DNA from: Clostridia bacterium
Lineage (GTDB): Bacteria > Bacillota > Clostridia > UBA1212 > UBA1255
NCBI GenBank assembly: GCA_017508875.1
Contig: JAFWQX010000076.1
Location: 1-51,120 of the forward strand
DNA length: 51,120 nucleotides
Direction of reading: 5' to 3'
Shown: positions 16,357 through 24,701 of the stretch, piece after piece
Numbering within the stretch: the stretch's first letter is position 1
Layout: each line of letters opens with the position of its first letter
The notes under the pieces: generated by a model
Seen by the model: only the letters and a program-made list of their open reading frames with translations
What the model was told of the DNA's origin: nothing
Databases searched by the model: none
Position numbers and translations under genes: made by a program

Positions 16357-18039
16357 ATGATCAAGAGCCTTAACAACAATACTGAGCTGGAGGCGTTTGC
16401 TCAGGAAGGCGGCGTCGAATATTACAGGATACCGGGCGTCGGTAATTATTCCTGGGTAGAAGAACTTAAAGGCGTGGCCGGAACGTGGTATCCGATGGGA
16501 GGACGCGACCATTCGTTCAGACAGTGGTGGTTCCCGAATACACAGGAGTCGGTCTTCGAGGCAGGGGCTCCTGTGATGTGCGTTTACGACTACGAAAACA
16601 AAAACATCATCACCGCGGCATTGTCCGACTCGGTAAAACGGACGAAGATCAGCGCAAGCGTTGACGACCTGAACCAGCGGGACGAGATACTGCTCAAGGT
16701 CGAGATCATTGACGACGGCCTCTTTCAGCAGCCTGACCACGAGATCATTCTGAGGGTCGATAAGCGGCCTCTCGAGTATTACGACGCCGTGGCCGAAGCG
16801 TGCGACTGGATGCGGAGCTTTCTGAAAAAGCTGATCCCGATTCCTGAAGGCGCGAGGGTGCCGCTGTATTCGAGCTGGTATAATTTCCACCAGGAGCCCG
16901 AGCAGAAGCTGCTGACGGAAGAACTGAAGGTCGCGGCGGAAATGGGATTCAGGACGGTCATCCTTGACGACGGGTGGCAGTTCGAGGGCGAAAACACCGG
17001 CGATTACTATAAGTGCGGCGACTGGCACGTGACGCAGGACAAATTCCCGGATTTCAAAAAGTTCGTTGACGACGTTCACAGCTTCGGCATGAAGCTGATG
17101 ATGTGGTTCCCGGTGCCGTTCGCAGGCTTCGCAACGGAGGATTACAGGCGGTTCAAGGATAAAATGGCCTTCGACATCGACTGGATGCGGGCAGGGGTAT
17201 ACGACGTCAGGTATAAGGAGCTGCGCGACTACATAGCGGGCACGTACGAAAAATTCGTTGACGACTTCGGGATCGACGGACTGAAGCTTGATTTCGTTGA
17301 CGCCTGGGGAACGACTACCGACGTGCCTCCGAAGAATGACGAGATGGATCACGAGCGCCTTTTTGACGCGGTACGGACGTTGATGGACGAGATATACGCT
17401 AAAATGACGGCGCGTGACCCGGACTTCCTGTTTGAGTTCAGGCAGGTCTACGTGGGGCCGGAGATCGTCAACCACTGCAATATGCTTCGCGTTGCCGACT
17501 GCGCCGCGGATTCGGTGACAAACCGCATAGGCATCGGTTCATTGCGCATCGTCAACGGCGCTACCGCCATCCACTCGGATATGCTTCTTTGGGGAAAGAA
17601 GGAGTCGCCGGTAAATTGCATGCGTCAAATGCTTAATATTATGTTCTCGGTGCCGCAGATATCGGTGCTGCTCACCAAAGTACCGCCGGAACAGAAGGCG
17701 GCGGTGAAAAGATTCGTGGATTACTGGTCCGAAAACAGGGACGTACTGCTGGACGGGAAGTTCAGGGCTGTGGATCCCGGTGCGAACTACTCGCTCATGT
17801 CCGCCGAAAAGGACGGGAAAAAGATCACTGTGCTGTACAGCACGTCCGAGATCGAACTCACCGCCTGCGCGGAGGACGTCTGGAACAATACTTTCAAAAA
17901 CTATATAGTTGTATCGTGCGCTCCAGGTAAGGACTATGCCGTTTTCGACTGGCGCGGGGATAAGCTGGGCGCAGGCGTAACTTCCGGCAGCATTCAGAAG
18001 ATCGAGGTACCCGCGGGCGGAATGGTGAAATTCGGCTGA
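16357..18039 (+). CDS. GH36-like glycoside hydrolase (alpha-galactosidase family)
   Basis: 560 residues, ATG after AAAGGA. Clan GH-D motifs: SSWYNFHQ (172-179), ILDDGWQ (202-208), MMWFPVPFAG and GLKLDFVD, with Asp312 as the expected nucleophile. Asp381 or Asp385 (RVADCAADS) is the likely acid/base. There is no signal peptide, so it is cytoplasmic. It is shorter than classical ~700-residue GH36 enzymes, with a reduced N-terminal beta-sandwich, and is distant from the GH36 at 47877. Alpha-galactosidase activity is probable but other alpha-linked sugars are possible. Confidence 0.8.
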   Translation: MIKSLNNNTELEAFAQEGGVEYYRIPGVGNYSWVEELKGVAGTWYPMGGRDHSFRQWWFPNTQESVFEAGAPVMCVYDYENKNIITAALSDSVKRTKISASVDDLNQRDEILLKVEIIDDGLFQQPDHEIILRVDKRPLEYYDAVAEACDWMRSFLKKLIPIPEGARVPLYSSWYNFHQEPEQKLLTEELKVAAEMGFRTVILDDGWQFEGENTGDYYKCGDWHVTQDKFPDFKKFVDDVHSFGMKLMMWFPVPFAGFATEDYRRFKDKMAFDIDWMRAGVYDVRYKELRDYIAGTYEKFVDDFGIDGLKLDFVDAWGTTTDVPPKNDEMDHERLFDAVRTLMDEIYAKMTARDPDFLFEFRQVYVGPEIVNHCNMLRVADCAADSVTNRIGIGSLRIVNGATAIHSDMLLWGKKESPVNCMRQMLNIMFSVPQISVLLTKVPPEQKAAVKRFVDYWSENRDVLLDGKFRAVDPGANYSLMSAEKDGKKITVLYSTSEIELTACAEDVWNNTFKNYIVVSCAPGKDYAVFDWRGDKLGAGVTSGSIQKIEVPAGGMVKFG

Positions 18040-18128
18040 GACCACGGCTTCGGTCCGCCGCAGATATAATTTATACTTGTTCCTGCTTAAAAATACAGCG
18101 GACAAATATTAAAAGAGAGGTAAACCAA

Positions 18129-18329
18129 ATGAATTACAAAGATCTTGTATGCAACTGCAAAAAAGTGTCGTACGAGGACATTGACAACGTCGTGAAGAAC
18201 GAAAACAATATTTCTGACGTGGTAAAGGTGTTTGAGGACGTTCAGAAACAGACCCAGTGTTCCACCGGATGCGGCGGATGCCATGACAAAATAATGGATT
18301 TCATTGCCGACATACTATATCAGAGGTAA
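18129..18329 (+). CDS. BFD-like [2Fe-2S] small protein
   Basis: 66 residues with a bacterioferritin-associated-ferredoxin-like pattern: CNC near the N-terminus (Cys8, Cys10) and GCGGC toward the end, plus one additional nearby cysteine. AGAGAGG precedes the ATG. Such domains bind a [2Fe-2S] cluster and serve in iron mobilisation or as electron-transfer modules; the partner is not evident here. Confidence 0.8.
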   Translation: MNYKDLVCNCKKVSYEDIDNVVKNENNISDVVKVFEDVQKQTQCSTGCGGCHDKIMDFIADILYQR

Positions 18330-18381
18330 ACCGGATCATGGTTTTGCTCTGCCCTTAATACCGTAAAAGGAGAAAACCGTA

Positions 18382-19614
18382 TTGCTTCCCGCCATAAAAC
18401 GATTCGATATGAAAAGGCCTGCGATGCGTATGCATCTCGGGCTTCTGATGAGGGTGCTCACACTTCCCACGCTTCTCAGTCACAAAAACAAACTCACCAG
18501 GATCGGTATGGAAGGCATAAAACCGCCTTACGTACTGCTTTGCAATCACAACGCGTTTATGGATTTCTCCGTGGCGCTGAAGGCAACGCGCTTCAAGAGA
18601 GTGAATTTCGTTGTGGCGATCGACGGATATCTGAAGCGGGAGTGGCTGCTGCGCTTTATAGGCTGCATATGCAAGCGCAAATTCACGCGCGACATAACGC
18701 TCATAAAACAGCTGAAACTCGTAAAAAAGCGCGGAGATATTGCCGCCATCTATCCCGAGGCGAGGTATTCATTGTGCGGAACCACCGCCGTATTGCCCGA
18801 ATCCGTAGGAAAACTGGCGAAAATGCTTGACGTCCCGGTCGTGACGCTTATCTGCCACGGCCACCACGTAAATTCGCCGTTCTTCAACCTGCCCGATCAT
18901 AAAGTCAAAGGCACCGAAGCGACTATGACCTGCCTCCTTACGCCTGAGCAGATGAGTACGATGTCCGCGGATGAGATCCAGAAACGCGTCGAGGCAGCAT
19001 TCGTGTACGACGATTACGCATGGCAGGCTGAAAATAAGATCGCCGTTACGTACCCGAAGCGAGCCGAGGGGCTTCAGAAGGTGCTTTATCAATGTCCGCA
19101 CTGCGGCCGGGAGTACCGTATGAGCGCGTCAGGCGCCACGCTCCGCTGCGACGAGTGCGGAAGATCGTGGTTTATGGACGAGTACGGCGCGTTGAAGGCG
19201 ACTGAAGGCGAGACCGAATTTTCGCATATCCCGGACTGGTACGAGTGGGAGAGGGGCAACGTCCGCCGCGAGGTGCGCGCCGGCAAATACGGAGTAACGC
19301 TTCAGGCAAGAGGATATGCGCTTCCAAACGCATCCGGATTTATCGACGTGGGCAATGCCGAGCTGACGCACGACATGTTGGGTTTTACCGTGCGCGGCCA
19401 TTATAAGGGCGAAGATTACGAGCTGATCATCAAGGCGTCAACGCAATATTCCGTCCATATCGAGTACGAGTACCTTGGTAAATACGGAGATTGCGTTGAC
19501 CTCAACACACTTGAAGATACACTGTACGTACATCCGGAGGGTCGCGACTACTCTGTGACAAAAATGGCGCTCGCAACGGAAGAATTATACGCACTTTATA
19601 ACGAACAGGCTTAG
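18382..19614 (+). CDS. PlsC-like acyltransferase fused to a zinc ribbon and C-terminal domain
   Basis: 410 residues from TTG 18382, supported by AAAAGGAG at 18365-18372. The first ~220 residues are a 1-acylglycerol-3-phosphate acyltransferase-type domain: the HX4D motif is His56-Asp61 (HNAFMD) and the YPEARYS block (Glu126) stands for the usual EGTRS motif. A zinc ribbon follows (Cys238, Cys241, Cys256, Cys259), then ~150 residues of beta-rich sequence that I do not recognise. Phospholipid or lipid acylation is inferred from the first domain only. Confidence 0.8.
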   Translation: MLPAIKRFDMKRPAMRMHLGLLMRVLTLPTLLSHKNKLTRIGMEGIKPPYVLLCNHNAFMDFSVALKATRFKRVNFVVAIDGYLKREWLLRFIGCICKRKFTRDITLIKQLKLVKKRGDIAAIYPEARYSLCGTTAVLPESVGKLAKMLDVPVVTLICHGHHVNSPFFNLPDHKVKGTEATMTCLLTPEQMSTMSADEIQKRVEAAFVYDDYAWQAENKIAVTYPKRAEGLQKVLYQCPHCGREYRMSASGATLRCDECGRSWFMDEYGALKATEGETEFSHIPDWYEWERGNVRREVRAGKYGVTLQARGYALPNASGFIDVGNAELTHDMLGFTVRGHYKGEDYELIIKASTQYSVHIEYEYLGKYGDCVDLNTLEDTLYVHPEGRDYSVTKMALATEELYALYNEQA

Positions 19615-19620
19615 ACCTGC

Positions 19621-19670
19621 TTAAACAGACTTGATTTGCTTAAACAGGCTTAATTGATTTAAACAGACTG
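19621..19670 (+). repeat. Three direct repeats of TTAAACAGRCT, 19-base period
   Basis: TTAAACAG starts at 19621, 19640 and 19659, immediately before the ribosome site of the next gene. It could be an operator array or an eroded tandem repeat. Confidence 0.7.
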
Positions 19671-19690
19671 CTGCCTGACTGGAGGAAAAA

Positions 19691-22600
19691 ATGAAAAAAA
19701 TTACCGCATTCATCCTCGTACTCTGCCTGCTTGCAGGACTTTGGACAACGTTTATACGGGTGTCCGGAGAAAATGCTGCCAACTATCTGACGCACAGCTG
19801 GGAAGCCGTATTTTTCCCCGGCAACATCACCGAAACGCAGGAAGAAGGCGCCTCGGTGACAACGTACGTGCCTTCCGTGAGGGAGCCCTGGTTTTCTCCC
19901 CAGCTCAGTGTTTTCAGCGATCTGAAAAAGATGGCAGAGGGAAAAGACTATATAACTTTCTATATAAGCGTTGAACTCAGCGGCGTATTCAGCGGCGAAG
20001 TACAGCCCAAAGACGTAAATTTCCTGTTCCGCGCGATAGATCCACGCACGGGCAGTTTTGCTTATTCATTGGACGAAACAGATAACTGGAACGGAAAAGG
20101 TGACGCCTGGCTGGATATTTACGGGGACCTGCTGGACGAAGGCGATATGCTATATAAGATCGACTTCGGCGGAAACGTAATGTGCGACCTTTCTCCGAAA
20201 AGTGTGGCGGTAGATGACGGCTGGACGCTGTTTGAATCAGATCCGGTCTGCGTCTCTGCAGCCGCTCTAAATGATGAGCTGTTCGGAGATATTATACTGT
20301 GCATGGGTTTCGACGGCGGATTCGCGAACGGATTTGACGGAATCCGTATGAGAAATACTGCTATATATGAATATGGTGAAAATACTAAAACTCCGGAGCC
20401 CGAACAGCAGCCCACGGAAGATCCGACAGAACCCGGAGGAGAAGGAGAACAGAAAATGGTGTATCCGGAATACATTTTTGATTTCAAGGACAATTCGACA
20501 TACTCAGCCGGGTTCGGAAGCGCCTGCGTTGCAGAGATCACCGACGACGGTCTGCTTACTACAGTCATAAGCGACGATCCGTTCGTATTTATCGGAGGAA
20601 CATACATAACAGGCTCCGACGCTCCCTGGGTCGTAATACGTTACAGGGGAGAATCCGCCGCTGAGAGGCGAAAAGGCGAGATCTACTTCGGTACGGAGAA
20701 AAATGAGATCAGCGAACAGACCAGGATCTATACGGAATGGGGAAAAGTAACGGAAGAATGGCAGACGCTGATCATGTACTCTAAAATGTTGAATAAACTT
20801 GACGAAGAAATCACTACCGTCAGGTTTGACCCGTATACGAACGCGAACGGAGACGCGGAGATCGTGATGGACGAGTGGCTCGAGGTAGAGTACATCGCGT
20901 TCTTCAAGACTGAAGAAGATGCGAACGCGTTCGATTATGAAAAATACAGTACGCCTTCGGCAGTACCCACAAAAGCTCCGCATGAAGGGCAGGAAGGTTC
21001 AGACAGTTGGGAAAAGCCGGCTTCGACCGAAAGATACGTGATAGGCGCGGACAATGAAAAAGGAACATTATCGATCACGCACGATGCTTCTGCAAACACG
21101 TTGACCGTGGCTTACGGAAAAGGAAAAAGCGCACGCTCGTACGTTGTCCCGGACAATGCATATTTCCTCAACGGGCCGCTTTCGGGCGTTGACGATCTCG
21201 GGAGGGAGCTTCCTGACAGCCATTTCATAATAGCTCCCGATTACACGACAAGAAACGAAAACGGCGATCCCGTCAGATATCAGGCTGCGGCTCGCCCGGT
21301 CGGAGTATATGCAGAAAACGGCCGGAAATACGTCGGACTGTTCTATTTCCTCATCCACGGCACGATGAATTACGATAACCGGGAACCAAGAAATATACAG
21401 GAAATGCTGGACAAATACGGCGATAAGGCAAAGGATATGCCTGAACTGTGGGGCAACGTCGGTTCTACGTTCTATTTCGCGAAACCGCTTTACGGCTATT
21501 ACGATTCGAATGACGAATGGGTCATCAGGAAGCACCTGGAACTGCTCTCGAACGCCGGCGTTGATTTTCTCTACTTCGACGTCACGAATAATTATCTGTA
21601 CGACCGCACGGCGGTAAAAATAATGGAGCTCTGCCACGAATTGAATACACAGGGCTATGCGGTGCCTAAGATCGTTTTCTACACCAATACCGAAGCGGAA
21701 GAACGTGTGTACCAGGCGTACAAACTGATATATTCCAAAAATCTTTATCCGGACACGTGGTTCATGCTCGACGGGAAACCGCTGATCATAGCTCCGGAGA
21801 AAGCAAATATTGACAACTTCTTCACGATTCGCGTGCCTCAGTGGCCTAACGAGCCCCAGCGCGATAATTCCTGGCCGTGGATCGATTTTGACCAGCCTGC
21901 GAAGAAGCACGGCAAAGATTATAATGAAGCGATCAGCGCCTCGATCGCGCAGCACAACGGCAATATCGAGTTTTCATCTTCCGCGCTCTACGGTTATAAG
22001 GGCAACCGCGGCAGGTCGTACAACGGCATTACCGATGAGCCTACTGCCGATTCTTATAAGAGGGGCGAGAATTTCAGGCAGCAGCTTAACCGCGCGATCG
22101 ATTCCGGCGTTCCTTACGTCATGATCACGGGCTGGAACGAGTGGATCGCTAACCGCATGAATCCGATGACGAAAGAGTATCCTATCTGCTTTATGGACTC
22201 GTTCGACCTCGAATACAGCCGCGACATCGAGATGACTGAAGGCGCGTACTTCGACAATTATTATATGCAGCTCGCGGCCGGGATCACTTCGATACGCGGT
22301 GCGGCGCCGGAGATAATAAGAGACGACAGGCACGCTATAGATATTGCCGGCGACTTTTCGCAATGGGATAACGTGGCGCACTATTATACCGATCCTTCGG
22401 GAGATGCTCAAATACGCGACACTAACGGAGCGGCGGGCACACATTACACGAACGATACCGGGCGCAACGATATTGTCCGCATCAAAGTTACGGGCGATGC
22501 GTCGTACCTCTACTTCTACGCGGAATGTGCGGACAATATAAAGCGCGGCTCCGGGTCGGACAGCTGGATGCAGATACTGCTGAACGTTGACAACAAAACG

Positions 22601-23143
22601 TCGGGCTGGCTCGGGTACGACTACGTCGCCTGCAGCAAAACGAAGGGGGACAACGTCGCTACGCTTGCCAGGTTTAACGGCAGTTCGTACGATCTTACCG
22701 AAGTGGCCGATATCACGTACCAGGTGAAGGGAAATAAGATGATGGTCGCTGTCCCGCTTGAGGCGCTCGGTATCGATTATTTCAACAAGATCTCGCTTTC
22801 GTTCAAGTGGATCGACAGCAGGAGCCTTATAAATACCGCCGAACAGTTTTATACCGACGGCGACTGCGCGCCACTGGGCAGACCGGACTTCACTTACCGC
22901 ACGTACGCCGCGGACGCAATGCCTAAAAAGCTTATGAAGACTGTGCTGCTTTCGGAGCGCAAGGCGGCTTATGAAACAGATCAGAAAGGGAAAGACCCGA
23001 TCAAGTACGTTGACGCCGGAACAGGCGCCGCACGCTGGGTGGTGCCCGCTGCGATCGCAGGCGGAGCCGCTGTGCTGGCAGCCGGAGCAGGTATCGGAAT
23101 TGCCGCTTCGAAAAAGCGCAGGAAAAAAGTGAAGGCGGAATAA
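19691..23143 (+). CDS. Large cell-surface GH99-like (endo-mannosidase-type barrel) protein
   Basis: 1150 residues with GGAGG before the ATG. An N-terminal signal peptide (MKK, hydrophobic stretch to residue ~20) starts the protein. Two beta-rich modules follow (about 30-235 and 255-420), joined by a Pro/Glu/Thr linker. A TIM-barrel-like domain (about 485-860) has FLYFDVTNNY, WFMLDGKPLIIA and TGWNEWIA (Glu817), as in GH99 and related WbsX-type enzymes. A probable carbohydrate-binding beta-sandwich spans about 880-1075. The C-terminus has a membrane helix (about 1116-1140) ending in a basic tail (KKRRKK), so the protein is membrane-anchored outside the cell. Alpha-mannan or related glycan cleavage is inferred from fold resemblance only. 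Confidence 0.75.
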   Translation: MKKITAFILVLCLLAGLWTTFIRVSGENAANYLTHSWEAVFFPGNITETQEEGASVTTYVPSVREPWFSPQLSVFSDLKKMAEGKDYITFYISVELSGVFSGEVQPKDVNFLFRAIDPRTGSFAYSLDETDNWNGKGDAWLDIYGDLLDEGDMLYKIDFGGNVMCDLSPKSVAVDDGWTLFESDPVCVSAAALNDELFGDIILCMGFDGGFANGFDGIRMRNTAIYEYGENTKTPEPEQQPTEDPTEPGGEGEQKMVYPEYIFDFKDNSTYSAGFGSACVAEITDDGLLTTVISDDPFVFIGGTYITGSDAPWVVIRYRGESAAERRKGEIYFGTEKNEISEQTRIYTEWGKVTEEWQTLIMYSKMLNKLDEEITTVRFDPYTNANGDAEIVMDEWLEVEYIAFFKTEEDANAFDYEKYSTPSAVPTKAPHEGQEGSDSWEKPASTERYVIGADNEKGTLSITHDASANTLTVAYGKGKSARSYVVPDNAYFLNGPLSGVDDLGRELPDSHFIIAPDYTTRNENGDPVRYQAAARPVGVYAENGRKYVGLFYFLIHGTMNYDNREPRNIQEMLDKYGDKAKDMPELWGNVGSTFYFAKPLYGYYDSNDEWVIRKHLELLSNAGVDFLYFDVTNNYLYDRTAVKIMELCHELNTQGYAVPKIVFYTNTEAEERVYQAYKLIYSKNLYPDTWFMLDGKPLIIAPEKANIDNFFTIRVPQWPNEPQRDNSWPWIDFDQPAKKHGKDYNEAISASIAQHNGNIEFSSSALYGYKGNRGRSYNGITDEPTADSYKRGENFRQQLNRAIDSGVPYVMITGWNEWIANRMNPMTKEYPICFMDSFDLEYSRDIEMTEGAYFDNYYMQLAAGITSIRGAAPEIIRDDRHAIDIAGDFSQWDNVAHYYTDPSGDAQIRDTNGAAGTHYTNDTGRNDIVRIKVTGDASYLYFYAECADNIKRGSGSDSWMQILLNVDNKTSGWLGYDYVACSKTKGDNVATLARFNGSSYDLTEVADITYQVKGNKMMVAVPLEALGIDYFNKISLSFKWIDSRSLINTAEQFYTDGDCAPLGRPDFTYRTYAADAMPKKLMKTVLLSERKAAYETDQKGKDPIKYVDAGTGAARWVVPAAIAGGAAVLAAGAGIGIAASKKRRKKVKAE

Positions 23144-23201
23144 GGAAAAGAACCTGACGGGCCGCGCGTTCAAACTTGACCGGCCCTGCGCTCAAACCAG
23201 G

Positions 23202-23230
23202 TTGATAAACGGCCGCGATTGGCTTATAAT
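23202..23230 (+). promoter_or_regulatory. Strong sigma-A promoter of the fumarase operon
   Basis: TTGATA (23202-23207), 17 bases, perfect TATAAT (23225-23230), about 65 bases before fumA. Confidence 0.8.
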
Positions 23231-23295
23231 ATACAGACGGTGCAAAGGCTGCGCCGCCTGTTTTATATTAATCCGTCTTTGGGGAGGATAAACGC

Positions 23296-24138
23296 ATGAG
23301 AAATGTTGACGTTTCACTGGTAACGGCTGCGATACGCGAAATGTGCATCGAAGTAAACCATAAATTGTCGCCGGATATGGCGGGAAAACTGGCAGAAGCG
23401 AAAGAACGCGAAGAATCGCCGCTCGGACGCCAGATACTCGGCCAGCTTATAGAGAATATGGATATTGCCCAAAAAGAAATGATACCGATCTGCCAGGACA
23501 CAGGTATGGCGGTCGTTTTCATCGAAGTAGGGCAGGACGTCCACTTTGAGGGCGGAAATATCGAAGACGCCGTGAACGAAGGCGTGCGCAGAGGATACAC
23601 GGAAGGATATTTAAGAAAATCCGTTGTCCGCGACCCGCTCGAGCGCGTAAATACGGGCGACAATACCCCGGCGGTCATCCATTATTCTATTGTCCCCGGC
23701 GAAAACGTGAAGATAACGCTCGCACCGAAGGGATTCGGAAGTGAGAACATGAGCCGCCTGTTTATGTTAAAACCCGCGCAGGGGATCGAAGGCGTTAAAG
23801 AAGCGGTGCTCACAGCCGTTGCCGACGCCGGCCCGAATGCATGCCCTCCCATGGTCGTGGGCGTGGGTATCGGCGGAACGTTCGAAAAATGCGCGCTGAT
23901 GGCTAAAAAAGCACTCACCAGAAACGTGAACGAGCGCTCCAAAATACCGTACGTAGCCGAACTCGAGACGGAACTGCTCGATAAGATCAACTGCCTCGGC
24001 CTCGGCCCGGGCGGACTCGGCGGCCGTATGACGGCGGTCAACGTAGCGGTCGAGACGTATCCGACGCATATCGCCGGACTTCCGGTGGCGGTCAATATCT
24101 GCTGCCACGTTAACCGTCACATCGTGCGTGAGATCTGA
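23296..24138 (+). CDS. fumA: Class I fumarate hydratase, alpha subunit
   Basis: 280 residues, ATG after GGGGAGG. This is the Fe-S-binding subunit of two-part fumarases (TtdA-like family). Candidate [4Fe-4S] ligands are Cys66 (ICQDTG), Cys183 (NACPPMVVGVGIGG) and Cys269 or Cys270 near the C-terminus; LGLGPGGLGG is also typical. The enzyme interconverts malate and fumarate and is oxygen-sensitive. L-tartrate dehydratase is a close alternative, but location near a fumarate reductase and a malate-type dehydrogenase supports fumarase. fumB follows after 14 bases. Confidence 0.92.
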   Translation: MRNVDVSLVTAAIREMCIEVNHKLSPDMAGKLAEAKEREESPLGRQILGQLIENMDIAQKEMIPICQDTGMAVVFIEVGQDVHFEGGNIEDAVNEGVRRGYTEGYLRKSVVRDPLERVNTGDNTPAVIHYSIVPGENVKITLAPKGFGSENMSRLFMLKPAQGIEGVKEAVLTAVADAGPNACPPMVVGVGIGGTFEKCALMAKKALTRNVNERSKIPYVAELETELLDKINCLGLGPGGLGGRMTAVNVAVETYPTHIAGLPVAVNICCHVNRHIVREI

Positions 24139-24152
24139 GGAGGGACGATACA

Positions 24153-24701
24153 ATGGACAGACATATAAATTTACCTTTAACCGATACCGACGCCCGTTCG
24201 CTTCGCGCAGGCGATTACGTATACCTCACCGGCGTGCTCTATACCGCCAGAGACGCGGCGCATAAGCGCATGTATGAAGCGCTCGACGCCGGGCAGGAGC
24301 TTCCTGTAGACTTAAACGGACAGGTCGTATATTACCTCGGACCTACGCCCGCACGCCCCGGTCACGTGATCGGTTCTGCCGGACCTACGACCTCTTCGCG
24401 TATGGATAAGTACGCTCCCAGACTGCTCGACCTCGGGCTTAAAGGTATGGTAGGAAAAGGGAAAAGGACGCAGGAAGTTATTGACGCCATAGTCCGCAAC
24501 GGAGCTGTTTATTTTGCCGCCGTGGGCGGTGCCGGAGCGCTGCTCTCTAAATGCATTAAAGAGGCCGAAGTCGTGGCTTACGACGATCTGGGCACCGAGG
24601 CGATCCGCCGCCTGCGCGTAGAAAACCTGCCTGTAATAGTAGTTATCGATTCCGAAGGAACTAATCTGTACGCCACCGCCGCCGATCAGTGGAAGAAATG
24701 A
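24153..24701 (+). CDS. fumB: Class I fumarate hydratase, beta subunit
   Basis: 182 residues with GAGGAGGG upstream. It matches the C-terminal domain of class I fumarases: YLGPTPARPGHVIGSAGPTTSSRMD (in part), MVGKGKRT and AVGGAGALL motifs. It completes the active site of the alpha subunit. Its stop overlaps the next gene's ATG as ATGA, coupling fumarase to an ABC permease. Confidence 0.92.
   Translation: MDRHINLPLTDTDARSLRAGDYVYLTGVLYTARDAAHKRMYEALDAGQELPVDLNGQVVYYLGPTPARPGHVIGSAGPTTSSRMDKYAPRLLDLGLKGMVGKGKRTQEVIDAIVRNGAVYFAAVGGAGALLSKCIKEAEVVAYDDLGTEAIRRLRVENLPVIVVIDSEGTNLYATAADQWKK

Noticed and set aside
16309-17475. 388-codon minus-strand open frame opposite the GH36-like gene
   Set aside because: The plus strand carries clear GH36 motifs and a ribosome site; the antisense frame has neither.
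21974-23173. 399-codon minus-strand open frame opposite the GH99-like gene
   Set aside because: It is a shadow of GC-rich codon usage in the plus-strand gene, with no recognisable motifs.
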